Of a stretch of DNA of 50,616 nt, positions 7,633-16,602 are shown one piece after another. This DNA is from Shewanella carassii. Its GTDB lineage: Bacteria > Pseudomonadota > Gammaproteobacteria > Enterobacterales > Shewanellaceae. The first letter of the stretch is position 1; every line of letters begins with the position of its first letter. Location of the stretch: contig NZ_NGVS01000033.1 of NCBI RefSeq assembly GCF_002777975.1, forward strand, positions 523,720 through 574,335, given 5' to 3'. The notes beneath the pieces were generated by a model, which saw nothing but the letters and a program-made list of their open reading frames with translations, was not told the origin of the DNA and did not search any database. The position numbers and the translations under genes were made by a program.

Positions 7633-9279
7633 TTAAATCGCCGGAGTAACGCCGGTTTCTGGTCGCAGGCTGTGAAACTCTGTGCCCTTGAAATAACCCG
7701 GGCGGTCGGCCGAATCCGCCAAGCGTTCGGCGGCCTTGTAGTACACGGCGAGATCTTCCAGCGCGCCGGAGAGATCCCAGTTGGCATGATACTCATCGCA
7801 GAGGTTGTGATAGCAGCCCTTCATCTGTTGTTTCATCGCTGCTTTGTAGTCAGCGGTGGCCTGATCTACAGGTTCGCTGCCGCCACCGGCAAATACCGCA
7901 GGTACGCCATACTGGGCAAAACTGAAGTGATCCGAGCGGAAGAAACCGCCGGACTCGGGGTGTTTCTCTGCCGAGGCATAGCGGCCCTGGGTCTTGAGCG
8001 CGGCTTCCAGATAACGCTCCAGCTCAGACTTGCCTTTGCCCACTATGGTGAAGTCTTTGGTGCGGCCATAGATATTGGTGCTGTCGAGATTAATCACCCC
8101 TATGGTGTTTTCCAGTGGATAGGCGGGCTGGGCGGCATAGAAACGTGATCCCAGCAGACCTTGCTCTTCGCCTGTGGTGGCGATAAAAGTCAGCGAGCGC
8201 TTCAGGCGCTTGCCAGCCTTGGCGTCGGCGGCAAACTCACGGGCGATGGCCAGCATGCCGGCGATGCCGGAGGCGTTGTCCATGGCGCCATTGAACACCT
8301 TGTCGCCTTCGGCCGAACTGCTCATGCCCAGATGATCCCAGTGGCCGGTAAACAGAATATGCTCATTGGCGCGGCTGCTGCCCGGCAGAGTGGCAACCAC
8401 ATTGTAGCTGTCGCCATACTCGGCCTTGTTGTCGAAACCTATGCTGGCGGTTTGCCCCAGCGTCAGTTGCGTTGGGCCGAGGGCGGCGCGGCTGATGGCA
8501 CTGTCCAGTTCAAGCCCGGCCTTGGCAAACACCTTTTTGGCGGCGTCCAGGGTTATCCAGCCTTCCACTGCCACTCGCTCATTGCCGGAGTCCGAGGCCA
8601 GATCCTGCTGTGGGCCGGTCCAGCTGTTTTCCACCACAGACCAGGGATAAGCGGCAGGAGCCGTATCGTGAATGATAATGGCGCCCAATGCGCCTTGACG
8701 GCTGGCTTCTTCATACTTGTAGGTCCAGCGACCGTAATAGGTCATCGCCTTGCCGTTGAATTTACCGAGATCCGGACGGGCAAAGCCGGGGTCATTTACC
8801 AGAATAAGGGCGATTTTGCCCTTCATGTCCAGGCCTTGGTAGTCATTCCAGTCGTATTCGGGGGCGTTGATACCGTAACCGACAAACACCAGCGGCGCGT
8901 TGGTGATATCGACGCGTTTGACATCATGGCGACTGCTGAGCACCAGATCCTGGGGATATTGAAAATCGATACCGGCTAACTGTATTGCCTGGGTTTCACT
9001 GGCGGTATAGCTCACCATGGGCACTTTTTGCAAAAAGCTGCCATTGACACCGGGCTCAAGCCCCATATCGGCAAAGGCCTGGCTGAGATAGTCCAGAGTC
9101 AGCTGTTCGCCGCGGGTTGTCGGCGCCCGGCCTTCAAACTCATCCGAAGCCAGGGTTTGGATGTCCTGGCGAAACTCTTGTTCATTGAAACTGACAACGC
9201 GGATGGGGTCGTCGGCAGTATTGGTCTGGCTACAGGCACTCAAGAGTGCCAGGGTACATAGGGGGATCATCAAGCGCAT
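7633..9279 (-). CDS. M28-family zinc aminopeptidase, predicted lipoprotein
   Basis: A 548-residue exported metallopeptidase. The N-terminus (MRLMIPLCTLALLSAC) is a signal peptide with a lipobox ending at Cys16, so it is probably attached to a membrane on the periplasmic or outer face. A protease-associated (PA) domain fits about residues 130-250. The M28 catalytic domain follows with metal ligands in HWDHLG, the D of MDNASGIAGML, TGEEQGLLGS, INLDS and RSDHFSF. It removes N-terminal residues from peptides by family knowledge; specificity is not known. It is monocistronic, with its own terminator. Confidence 0.9.
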   Translation of the reverse strand: MRLMIPLCTLALLSACSQTNTADDPIRVVSFNEQEFRQDIQTLASDEFEGRAPTTRGEQLTLDYLSQAFADMGLEPGVNGSFLQKVPMVSYTASETQAIQLAGIDFQYPQDLVLSSRHDVKRVDITNAPLVFVGYGINAPEYDWNDYQGLDMKGKIALILVNDPGFARPDLGKFNGKAMTYYGRWTYKYEEASRQGALGAIIIHDTAPAAYPWSVVENSWTGPQQDLASDSGNERVAVEGWITLDAAKKVFAKAGLELDSAISRAALGPTQLTLGQTASIGFDNKAEYGDSYNVVATLPGSSRANEHILFTGHWDHLGMSSSAEGDKVFNGAMDNASGIAGMLAIAREFAADAKAGKRLKRSLTFIATTGEEQGLLGSRFYAAQPAYPLENTIGVINLDSTNIYGRTKDFTIVGKGKSELERYLEAALKTQGRYASAEKHPESGGFFRSDHFSFAQYGVPAVFAGGGSEPVDQATADYKAAMKQQMKGCYHNLCDEYHANWDLSGALEDLAVYYKAAERLADSADRPGYFKGTEFHSLRPETGVTPAI

Positions 9280-9357
9280 AACGGATCCTGTTGTTGCTTT
9301 TATTGTCAGGTATGAAGTGGCAACGGCTTTGCCTTTGCCTGTGCGCTATCATGGACG

Positions 9358-9384
9358 AAAAAACGCCCCCGGCACAAGCGGAGG
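9358..9384 (-). terminator. Probable terminator of nagD
   Basis: The minus strand reads GCCTCCG-CTTGTGC-CGGGGGC (7-bp stem with one G-T pair) followed by GTTTTTTCG, 27 bases beyond the nagD stop. Confidence 0.6.
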
Positions 9385-9410
9385 CGGTAAAAGGAATGTT
9401 ACCAATGGTT

Positions 9411-10157
9411 TCAGATCACGTCGATGTCGGCGGCGCAGGCAAACACATGGTTGGGACGGAAGGGCTCTTTCTCTATGTCTTCCAGCTTGCTGACCCCACT
9501 GGTGACCAGTATGGTTTCCAGTCCGGCCTGAAAACCGGCCAGAATATCGGTGCGCATGTTATCGCCGATAATCACGGTATTTTCGGAATGACCATCTATG
9601 TGGTTCAGGGCCGAGCGGATGATCCAACTGCTGGGTTTACCCACGTAGAAGGGCCTGCGACCGCTTATTCTCTCTATAGGCGCGCAGAGAGCGCCACAGG
9701 CGGGGCTATAAGCCGGGCCATGGGTATCCGGGTTGGTGGCAATAAAACGGGCGCCATCGGCAACAAAACGGGCGGCTTTATGGATCATGTCCCAGTTGTA
9801 GGAGCGAGTTTCGCCGACGATAACAAAGTCGGGGTTGATATCGGTAATGGTAAAGCCAGCCTTGTAAAGTTCGTGGGTGAGGGCGCCTTCACCTATGACA
9901 AAGGCCTTGCTGCCTTCTTGGTGCCTGAGAAAGTCGGCGGTCGCCATGGCCGAGGTATAGAAACACTCTTCGGGAATATGCAGCCCGGCGGCACCGAGGC
10001 GGTTTTGCAGATCTTTGCCCGTCTGCACCGGATAGTTGGTCAAGATGACCAAGGGGTTTCCCTGTTCCAGCACCCGGGCGATAAACTTGTCACTGCCGGG
10101 GATTAATTTGTTGTCGTGCATCAGCACGCCGTCTATGTCGCAGATAATACTCTTCAT
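9411..10157 (-). CDS. nagD: NagD-like HAD-superfamily nucleotide/sugar phosphatase
   Basis: A 248-residue HAD hydrolase very close to E. coli NagD (UMP and related phosphatase; 250 residues). Motif I is CDIDGVLMHD (Asp7 nucleophile, Asp9), motif II is LTNYP, a conserved stretch VVIVGETRSYNWDM-type block surrounds the type IIA cap, and motif III/IV is GDNMRTDILAGFQAG. The cap region has NPDTHGPAYSPACG. In E. coli it sits in the nag operon, while here it is alone between the M28 peptidase and purN, so the name reflects similarity, not a proven amino-sugar role. Confidence 0.93.
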   Translation of the reverse strand: MKSIICDIDGVLMHDNKLIPGSDKFIARVLEQGNPLVILTNYPVQTGKDLQNRLGAAGLHIPEECFYTSAMATADFLRHQEGSKAFVIGEGALTHELYKAGFTITDINPDFVIVGETRSYNWDMIHKAARFVADGARFIATNPDTHGPAYSPACGALCAPIERISGRRPFYVGKPSSWIIRSALNHIDGHSENTVIIGDNMRTDILAGFQAGLETILVTSGVSKLEDIEKEPFRPNHVFACAADIDVI

Positions 10158-10313
10158 GCGCGTCTCGTTCTGTCCTGATAACTGCCCCTATCTAACGCCA
10201 TTGGTCATAAAATTACAATTGGCCGCGGTAAAAAGCCGGTAACGGAGCGTCATATCCGGGTAAATTAGGCGGAGAGGTAAGCTTGCGCCATAGCTGTAAT
10301 AGCCATTGTTGTA

Positions 10314-10342
10314 ATAAAAAAAGGAGCCGTATGGCTCCTTTT
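10314..10342 (-). terminator. Terminator of the purMN operon
   Basis: On the minus strand AAGGAGCCATACGGCTCCTT is followed by TTTTTATTAC: a strong hairpin with a T-run, 22 bases after the purN stop. Confidence 0.85.
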
Positions 10343-10363
10343 CGCTTTAAGTTTACTCAGAGA

Positions 10364-11008
10364 TCAGTCCGGGGCGTAGCCGTTGGGGCCGATGGCTTCA
10401 TCGTCGAGCCAAGCTTTACCATCGACCATTTTCAACCGGCCCTGACAGAACCAGCGCACCACTATTGGGTAGATGGCGTGTTCCTGCTCGTGCACTCTGG
10501 CCGCCAGAGTTGCCACTGTGTCATCGGCAAACACTGGGACTTTGGCCTGCAAAATCACCGGGCCACTGTCCAGAGCCTGGGTAACAAAATGGACGCTGGC
10601 GCCATGCTCGCTGTCACCGGCTTCGATGGCGCGCTTGTGGGTATCCAATCCAGGATACTTGGGCAGCAGTGACGGGTGGATATTGAGCATCTTGCCCTGG
10701 TAACGGCTGACCAGCTCATCACTGAGAATACGCATAAAGCCGGCCAATACGATGAGATCGGGCTGATATCTGTCGATAGCCGCCTGCAGTCTGGCATCGT
10801 ATTGGGCGCGGGACTCCTCTTTGCGGGCGATGACGCAACTGGTGTCTATTTCGGCATGATGGGCCCGGATCAGACCATAGGCATCGGCCTTGTTGCTGAT
10901 CACTCCGACCACGCGCCCGGGCATCTTGCTATCACAGCTGTCGATAACAGCCTGCAAATTACTGCCATTGCCCGAAATCATTACCAATATGCGACAACTC
11001 TCCTGCAT
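10364..11008 (-). CDS. purN: Phosphoribosylglycinamide formyltransferase (PurN)
   Basis: It transfers the formyl group from 10-formyl-tetrahydrofolate to GAR in step 3 of purine synthesis. 214 residues, usual length. The start RILVMISGNGSNLQAV gives the N-terminal substrate loop. The catalytic triad region is NIHPSLLPKYPG (Asn and His) with the downstream VHFVTQALDSGPVI (Asp). Its start codon overlaps the purM stop by one base (TAATG), so the two are translationally coupled. Confidence 0.97.
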   Translation of the reverse strand: MQESCRILVMISGNGSNLQAVIDSCDSKMPGRVVGVISNKADAYGLIRAHHAEIDTSCVIARKEESRAQYDARLQAAIDRYQPDLIVLAGFMRILSDELVSRYQGKMLNIHPSLLPKYPGLDTHKRAIEAGDSEHGASVHFVTQALDSGPVILQAKVPVFADDTVATLAARVHEQEHAIYPIVVRWFCQGRLKMVDGKAWLDDEAIGPNGYAPD

Positions 11009-12045
11009 TAAAGGATCTCCACTTGCTCTTCTTGTTGATTACGATTGGCGATAGTGCCTATCTGCCAGGCGTTTTCACCTTTGGCATTGAGTAGCTCAAT
11101 GGCGGCGGCGGCTTCGGCCTGAGGCAGGGCAACTATCATACCGACACCACAGTTAAAGGTGCGGTACATTTCATGTTCTGTGATATTACCGGCTTGCTTG
11201 AGCCAGTTGAATACGCTGGGCCACTGCCAGGACTCGCCCTGGATAACGGCCTTGGCGCCTTCGGGCAGTACCCTTGGAATGTTTTCCCAGAAACCGCCGC
11301 CTGTGATGTGTACCATGGCGTGAACCGGGTGTTTTTCCAGCAGTTCCAGCAAAGGTTTGACATAGATGCGGGTTGGTTCCAGCAGGTGATCGATAAGCGG
11401 CTTGCCGTCCAGATCTTGCTGTGGGTCGGCCTGACTGACTTCCAGGACTTTACGGATCAGTGAGTAACCGTTGGAGTGAGGACCACTGGAGCCCAGGGCT
11501 ATCAGTGCATCACCGGCCTGTACCTTGCTACCGTCGATGATGGCTTCTTTTTCTACCACACCGACACAAAAACCGGCCAGATCATAGTCAGCGCCTTCGT
11601 ACATGCCGGGCATTTCGGCGGTTTCACCACCGATCAGGGCACAACCGGATTGGAAGCAACCTTCGCCGATACCTGTGACCACGTCGGTCGCCACATTGAC
11701 GTCCAGCTTGCCGGTAGCATAGTAGTCGAGGAAAAACAGCGGCTCGGCGCCTTGAACCAGCAGGTCGTTGACACACATGGCCACCAGGTCGATACCGACA
11801 GTGTCATGCTTTTTGAAGTCAATGGCCAGGCGTAGTTTGGTGCCCACACCATCGGTACCGGAAACCAGCACAGGGTGCTTGTATTTGGTTGGCAGTTCAC
11901 ACAGGGCGCCAAAACCACCCAGGTTGCCCATGACTTCAGGACGGTGAGTGCGTTTGACTACGGACTTGATGTTATTGACGAGTGCGTTGCCTGCATCGAT
12001 ATCGACACCGGCGTCTTTATAGCTCAGTGGGGTAGGGGTACTCAC
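11008..12045 (-). CDS. purM: Phosphoribosylformylglycinamidine cyclo-ligase (AIR synthetase)
   Basis: The fifth step of purine synthesis, closing the imidazole ring with ATP. 345 residues, as in E. coli. Characteristic motifs are GTDGVGTKLRLA, the GGETAEMPGMY block, LGSSGPHSNGYSLIR and HITGGGFWENIPR. It is the first gene of purMN. A purR-type operator is not evident by eye in the 260 bases shared with the divergent upp gene. Confidence 0.97.
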   Translation of the reverse strand: MSTPTPLSYKDAGVDIDAGNALVNNIKSVVKRTHRPEVMGNLGGFGALCELPTKYKHPVLVSGTDGVGTKLRLAIDFKKHDTVGIDLVAMCVNDLLVQGAEPLFFLDYYATGKLDVNVATDVVTGIGEGCFQSGCALIGGETAEMPGMYEGADYDLAGFCVGVVEKEAIIDGSKVQAGDALIALGSSGPHSNGYSLIRKVLEVSQADPQQDLDGKPLIDHLLEPTRIYVKPLLELLEKHPVHAMVHITGGGFWENIPRVLPEGAKAVIQGESWQWPSVFNWLKQAGNITEHEMYRTFNCGVGMIVALPQAEAAAAIELLNAKGENAWQIGTIANRNQQEEQVEIL

Positions 12046-12305
12046 TTGATCCTCTCGGGTACATCGTTATGGATTTTATGCGGCGCTATTCTAGCAGTTT
12101 GCCGGGGGGCTCGAAAGCCAAGATTGCACTTTATTCATAGGGATATAAGTCACGATTTACCAGATTTATAAAACTTTCTGTTTTACCGCTGGAACAAATC
12201 AACTAAAATCTCACAAATTTGCCCAAATCCGGCTGGTTTGTGCTCTGCACGCCTGGAGCTGCCAGTCTGATTGCTCGTCCCGCCCGCAAGATCAGGAGAA
12301 AAAGA

Positions 12306-12932
12306 ATGAAAGTTGTCGAGGTTAAACACCCGCTGGTACGCCACAAAATTGGTTTGATGCGTGAAGCTGAGATCAGCACCAAACGTTTTCGTGAGCTCGC
12401 CGCTGAGGTTGGCAGCCTGTTAACCTACGAGGCAACCGCAGGTTTGGAAACCGAAACTGTGACCATTGACGGCTGGAATGGTCCGGTTGAAGTGGAACAG
12501 ATCAAAGGCAAGAAAGTGACAGTAGTGCCTATCCTGCGTGCTGGTCTTGGCATGATGGACGGCGTACTGGAGAACATTCCCAGTGCCCGCATTTCTGTCG
12601 TCGGTGTTTATCGTGACGAAGAAACTCTGGAGCCAGTGCCTTATTTCGAGAAGCTCGCCAGCGATATGGAAGAGCGTTTGGCATTGGTAGTTGACCCCAT
12701 GCTGGCCACAGGTGGCTCCATGATTTGCACCATAGACTTGCTGAAAAAGCGTGGCTGTAAGCATATCAAGGCGTTGGTGTTGGTTGCGGCTCCTGAGGGC
12801 CTTAAGGCGCTGGAAGAGGCACATCCCGATATCGAACTCTATACAGCGTCTGTCGATCAGTGCCTGAACGATAAGGGTTATATCCTGCCTGGTTTGGGCG
12901 ATGCTGGTGACAAGATTTTCGGTACCAAGTAA
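12306..12932 (+). CDS. upp: Uracil phosphoribosyltransferase
   Basis: It salvages uracil to UMP using PRPP. The start at MKVVEVKHPLVRHKIG gives 208 residues, the same as E. coli Upp, and has AGGAG 8 bases upstream; a longer frame exists but lacks support. Motifs are TYEATAGLETE, the PILRAGLGMMDG substrate loop, the PRPP site VDPMLATGGSM, and the end KSLIFTK-like region IFGTK. Divergent from purMN; in many relatives upp is likewise next to purM. Confidence 0.97.
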   Translation: MKVVEVKHPLVRHKIGLMREAEISTKRFRELAAEVGSLLTYEATAGLETETVTIDGWNGPVEVEQIKGKKVTVVPILRAGLGMMDGVLENIPSARISVVGVYRDEETLEPVPYFEKLASDMEERLALVVDPMLATGGSMICTIDLLKKRGCKHIKALVLVAAPEGLKALEEAHPDIELYTASVDQCLNDKGYILPGLGDAGDKIFGTK

Positions 12933-12960
12933 GCTTTTGCCGCTGAGCAAACAAGACAAG

Positions 12961-12986
12961 AAAAGGCGCCTTAAGGCGCCTTTTGA
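12961..12986 (+). terminator. Terminator of upp
   Basis: The hairpin AAAAGGCGCCTTAAGGCGCCTTTT lies 28 bases beyond the upp stop. Confidence 0.8.
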
Positions 12987-13334
12987 CTTGATGTCGGAGC
13001 GTACTTAGGCTCAGCTATATCTCCCAACAACCCCCCCAGTAAACCCAAGTAAATGAGTTCTCACGATAGACACCCTCCCAATATCTCTGAGATAAATGGC
13101 TTGATTTTGCCATCAAGCCTTTTAGCCCCCTCAAGGCGATCTTTGGCGAGGATGTGCCAGGGCTTTAGCCCCGCCCCTCTGCTAGGATGTCCCGCTTTTA
13201 AGCGTGCCGATTCAGGGTTGATGGAATCCACAGATATCTAATGTATAGATGCTTAATGTATAGGTGCCTATGCACAGAGATCAGGACGAACGAGGTTAAC
13301 TATCTCAGTTTCACAAGCTTTGGGCGAACAAGGT
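12987..13334. other. Gap without a supported gene
   Basis: The region between upp and the small membrane protein gene has no recognisable coding frame, tRNA or strong hairpin. A short run of C (CCCCCCC near 13030) and a partly repeated AATGTATAG motif near 13240-13260 are the only visible features. A 62-codon frame here looks random. Confidence 0.5.
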
Positions 13335-13742
13335 TTAAAGGTGAGCTTTGGGTCGCTGCTTGATACCTTGCCACAGCAGCAAGCCGCCGAGCAGCAGCAC
13401 CAAAATAACCACGGGCCCACCAACCGCATAATCGTTTAAGGCGATCATCGGCGGCAACTGGGCCGTGTCTTGGTATGATGCATCGGACACAACGATCAGA
13501 AGCGCCAAACCTGCTGCCGCCAACAAGGTGATACCGCTGGAACGGCGCCAGTTACGGTGACGGTTGAGAAAACCGGCGAGGGTGAGGCTGACAGCCGCCA
13601 GCAAGGCGCCGAAGATAACCATAAAGTATTTTGCCGGTTGTTGCTCCGGCAGGCTCTGGAAGGCACCAAAAATACAGATATAAGCTGAAAAAGCACCGAC
13701 CAGCAGTAACAGGTAAGCAAACAATATACGCAGCAGTGACAT
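13335..13742 (-). CDS. Small four-helix membrane protein of unknown function
   Basis: A 135-residue hydrophobic protein with four likely transmembrane segments: about 4-25, 38-58, 70-87 and 105-126. The basic HRNWRRSSG loop between helices 2 and 3 is expected on the cytoplasmic side, and the tail IKQRPKAHL is basic. No named family is recognised. The start ATG has AAGGACC upstream. It lies downstream of a terminator-ended structured region on the same strand, so it probably has its own promoter. Confidence 0.7.
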   Translation of the reverse strand: MSLLRILFAYLLLLVGAFSAYICIFGAFQSLPEQQPAKYFMVIFGALLAAVSLTLAGFLNRHRNWRRSSGITLLAAAGLALLIVVSDASYQDTAQLPPMIALNDYAVGGPVVILVLLLGGLLLWQGIKQRPKAHL

Positions 13743-13784
13743 ACGGGTCCTTGTTGTCTTTGGGAAAGGGGGCGATTAAAACAT

Positions 13785-13814
13785 AAAAAAAAAGCCCACT
13801 TGAAACAAGCGGGC
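13785..13814 (-). terminator. Intrinsic terminator lying upstream of the small membrane protein gene
   Basis: The minus strand reads GCCCGCTTG-TTT-CAAGTGGGC followed by nine T. It points away from the POP gene and lies before the membrane protein gene, so it must end some other minus-strand transcript that starts to its right, where no protein gene exists. Confidence 0.75.
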
Positions 13815-14003
13815 CGCAAAAATTAAATCATTGCAATCAACAAATTGAAGGAAGGAAGTCAAGCATAAGAACCAGGGAAAACTGCCATGAAAACTACACA
13901 ACAGTTTTGAAGTTCTTGGTTTTCATATTTACCGGGGTAAATACTTCCTGAAAACGAGGCACATTTTAGTGACAGAATGTGTCAGCAACAAGCGAGAAAA
14001 ACT
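13785..14003 (-). ncRNA. Candidate small RNA with two hairpins and a terminator
   Basis: Read on the minus strand, this gene-free stretch has a perfect hairpin ATTTACC-CC-GGTAAAT (13927-13942), then a larger hairpin whose two nested arms are AAGAAC/GTTCTT and AAAACTG/CAGTTTT (13867-13917), and finally the terminator at 13785-13814. A CRP-like site sits just before the inferred start at about 14003, which was set from the usual -41.5 spacing; the -10 box there is weak. No translated frame of more than about 11 codons is seen. Alternative: the hairpins belong to a DNA site or to the leader of another transcript. Confidence 0.4.
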
Positions 14004-14033
14004 ACGTCATGAGATAAGTAAAACTAATGACAC

Positions 14034-14055
14034 AAAGGTGATGTAGGTCACTTAA
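14034..14055. promoter_or_regulatory. CRP-like binding site
   Basis: The core GGTGATGTAGGTCACTTA matches GTGA-N6-TCAC, with T and A flanks close to the CRP consensus. It lies between the candidate small RNA (minus) and the prolyl oligopeptidase gene (plus), so it could serve either. Confidence 0.5.
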
Positions 14056-14189
14056 ATGCACTTATAGCCCGTGTTTCGCTTCTTTACTCAATGTGGCTGC
14101 ATAAATCTGCAATTTATATAATTAATCCTTGTTGCCGTTTTATTAACATTTGTCATTGTTCAATCCTTGCACAGATTGCAATTTGACGA

Positions 14190-14217
14190 TTGTGTCGGTT
14201 TTTTTTGCTTGTATAGT
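14190..14217 (+). promoter_or_regulatory. Probable promoter of the prolyl oligopeptidase gene
   Basis: TTGTGT (14190-14195) and TATAGT (14212-14217) are separated by 16 bases and precede the ATG by about 80 bases. Confidence 0.4.
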
Positions 14218-14296
14218 ACTTTGCAAGTCGCTGCGTTTGCATTTTTTGCTAAAACGCCGCTGTACGCCTCTTTATTTAGTCGGACAGGAAGTTTCC

Positions 14297-16474
14297 ATGA
14301 TACTAACTACAAAATTAGCTCGCCCTATGCTGTTGGCGGTTGGTCTGAGCCTGGCGCTCGGCGCTTGCCAAAGTGCTGATAATTCTGAGGGCCAGAATGC
14401 GCTGGCTGCCGTTAAGTCCCAGTATCCGGCGACTCGCGCCGAAGTACTGGTTGAAAACATTCACGGTGTTCAGGTTGCCGATCCTTATCGTCACTTGGAA
14501 GAAAGCACCCCGGAAACCGAAGCCTGGGTCAAGGCGCAACAGGTTTTTGGACAGGAGTATCTGTCGGCAATCCCCAACAAGCAGGCGGTAGTCGACAGGA
14601 TCACCACCCTGTGGAACTACGAAAAAATCTCTGCACCCTTTGAAAAGGGTGACAATACCTTCTATTACCGCAACGACGGCCTGCAGGCCCAGTCAGTGCT
14701 CTATGTCAAAGACAAGCAGGGTAATGAGAAGGTGTTGCTGGATCCCAACGCTTTCTCCGACAAGGGCACAGTTGCCCTGTCAGGAGTGTCAGTGAGTGAC
14801 GATGGCAAGGTGCTGGCTTATGGTGTCTCCGAGTCCGGTTCCGACTGGCAACAGTGGCAGTTTATGGATATTGCCAGCGGCAAACTGCTCAGCGACAAGC
14901 TGGAGTGGATTAAGTTCTCCTCTGCCGTGTGGGATCACGCCAACGAAGGCGTATTCTATGCTCGTTATGATGCCCCTGCCGGCGGTGACAAGATGGCCGA
15001 TGTCAACTTCAACCAAAAGGTTTACTACCACAAGCTGGGCACAGATCAGAGCCAGGACAAGCTGGTTTATGAAAGACCGCAAAACAAGGACTGGGGCTTT
15101 GGTATCGGTGTCTCTGAAGACGGTGACTATCTGTTGCTGTCTATCTCCCAGGGAACCGACAGCCGCAACCGCTTCTTCTATAAGTCACTCAAAGATCCAA
15201 AAGCGGAAGTGGTCGAGCTGATTTCCGAGTTGGAAGCCGAGTACAGCTTTATCGGCAACGACAAGTCAGTGTTCTACTTCAAGACAGATCTCGATGCCCC
15301 CAACGGCAAAGTGATTGCGATAGATTTGCGCCGTCCGGCCAAAAAAGACTGGAAGACAGTGATCCCTGAGACAAAGGATCCTATCGCCAGTGTCGGTATC
15401 ATCAATGATCACCTGGTGGTGAGCTCACTGCATGACGTGCTGGGACAGCTGTCCATCTACTCCATGGGCGGCGTCAAGCGCCAGGACGTGACTCTGCCGG
15501 GTAAAGGCAAGATTGCCGGCCCATACGGCAAACGCAGCAAAGACTACTTCTATTACACCTTCAACAGCTATGTGCAGCCGCAGACCACCTATAAGTTTGA
15601 CTTCAAGACAGGTGAGTCCGAGCTGTACCAGAGCCCTAAAATCGCCTTTAATCCGGATGATTATGTATCCGAGCAGGTGTTCTACACCAGCAAGGACGGT
15701 ACCAAGGTGCCGATGATGCTGTCCTACAAGAAAGGGCTGAAGAAAGACGGCACCAACCCGACACTCCTGTACGCCTACGGTGGTTTTGCCATCTCCATGA
15801 CCCCAAGGTTCAGCCCGGCCAATATCGCCTGGTTGGATATGGGCGGCATCTATGCTGTGCCCAGCCTGCGTGGCGGCGCCGAATATGGTGAGAGCTGGCA
15901 CCAGGCAGGTATGTTCGACAAGAAGCAAAATGTGTTTGACGACTATTTTGCCGCTGCCGAATACCTGCTGGACCAGGGCTATACCAACAAGAGCAAGCTT
16001 GGCGCCTATGGCCGCAGTAATGGTGGTTTGTTGATGGGCGCCGCCGTGACCCAAAGACCGGATCTGTTTGCCGCCGTGCTGCCCGCCGTTGGGGTACTGG
16101 ATATGCTCAGATTCCACAAGTTCACCATAGGCTGGGCCTGGACCAGTGAATACGGCAGTGCCGACAATGCCGAGCAGTTCCCGGCGTTGCTGGCTTACTC
16201 GCCATATCACAACGTCAAGTCTCAGGCTTATCCTGCGACCATGGTGATGACGGCCGATCACGACGACAGGGTGGTGCCGCTGCACAGCTTCAAGTTTGCC
16301 GCCATGATGCAGGCCAAGCAGCAGGGTGATCAGCCGGTTATCATGCGTATCGAGTCCAATGCCGGTCACGGCGCAGGTAAACCCACGGCGATGAAGATAG
16401 ATGAAGCGGCGGATATCTTCACCTTCCTGTGGCACAACTTTGGCTTGACTCTGCCGAGCAAAATCGACGGTTAA
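14297..16474 (+). CDS. Prolyl oligopeptidase (S9 family), predicted lipoprotein
   Basis: A 725-residue serine peptidase that cuts short peptides after proline. The start at ATG 14297 gives a lipoprotein signal (MLLAVGLSLALGAC, Cys24) and has AGGAA upstream; the longer frame to 14150 would spoil this. The N-terminal half is the seven-bladed propeller (for example the PYRHLEE start, WQQWQF and YDAPAGGDKM segments). The alpha/beta hydrolase half has LYAYGGFAIS, the nucleophile block GAYGRSNGGLLMG (Ser574), the acid block DHDDRVVPLHSF and His691 in NAGHGAGK. Residues agree with the S9A family. Exported and probably membrane-attached, unlike the cytoplasmic enzyme of animals. Confidence 0.95.
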   Translation: MILTTKLARPMLLAVGLSLALGACQSADNSEGQNALAAVKSQYPATRAEVLVENIHGVQVADPYRHLEESTPETEAWVKAQQVFGQEYLSAIPNKQAVVDRITTLWNYEKISAPFEKGDNTFYYRNDGLQAQSVLYVKDKQGNEKVLLDPNAFSDKGTVALSGVSVSDDGKVLAYGVSESGSDWQQWQFMDIASGKLLSDKLEWIKFSSAVWDHANEGVFYARYDAPAGGDKMADVNFNQKVYYHKLGTDQSQDKLVYERPQNKDWGFGIGVSEDGDYLLLSISQGTDSRNRFFYKSLKDPKAEVVELISELEAEYSFIGNDKSVFYFKTDLDAPNGKVIAIDLRRPAKKDWKTVIPETKDPIASVGIINDHLVVSSLHDVLGQLSIYSMGGVKRQDVTLPGKGKIAGPYGKRSKDYFYYTFNSYVQPQTTYKFDFKTGESELYQSPKIAFNPDDYVSEQVFYTSKDGTKVPMMLSYKKGLKKDGTNPTLLYAYGGFAISMTPRFSPANIAWLDMGGIYAVPSLRGGAEYGESWHQAGMFDKKQNVFDDYFAAAEYLLDQGYTNKSKLGAYGRSNGGLLMGAAVTQRPDLFAAVLPAVGVLDMLRFHKFTIGWAWTSEYGSADNAEQFPALLAYSPYHNVKSQAYPATMVMTADHDDRVVPLHSFKFAAMMQAKQQGDQPVIMRIESNAGHGAGKPTAMKIDEAADIFTFLWHNFGLTLPSKIDG

Positions 16475-16503
16475 GCTTAAGTTAAGCCTTAAAAAAATAA
16501 ACT

Positions 16504-16529
16504 GGGGCCTACGGGCCCCTTTGCTTTTT
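16504..16529 (+). terminator. Terminator of the prolyl oligopeptidase gene
   Basis: GGGGCC-TACG-GGCCCC followed by TTTGCTTTTT, 30 bases after the stop. Confidence 0.8.
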
Positions 16530-16602
16530 CCGCCATTCACAAGCGGATTGTGGATAAGGTATAGTAGGCCTCACTTTTGGCGCATTAAAAGCAAGTGGAA
16601 GC

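Noticed and set aside
13053..13241. 62-codon plus-strand frame after upp
   Set aside because: Random-looking sequence without motif or ribosome site.
15425..16540. 371-codon minus-strand frame opposite the prolyl oligopeptidase gene
   Set aside because: It lies entirely antisense to a certain gene with clear catalytic motifs and has no recognisable domain.
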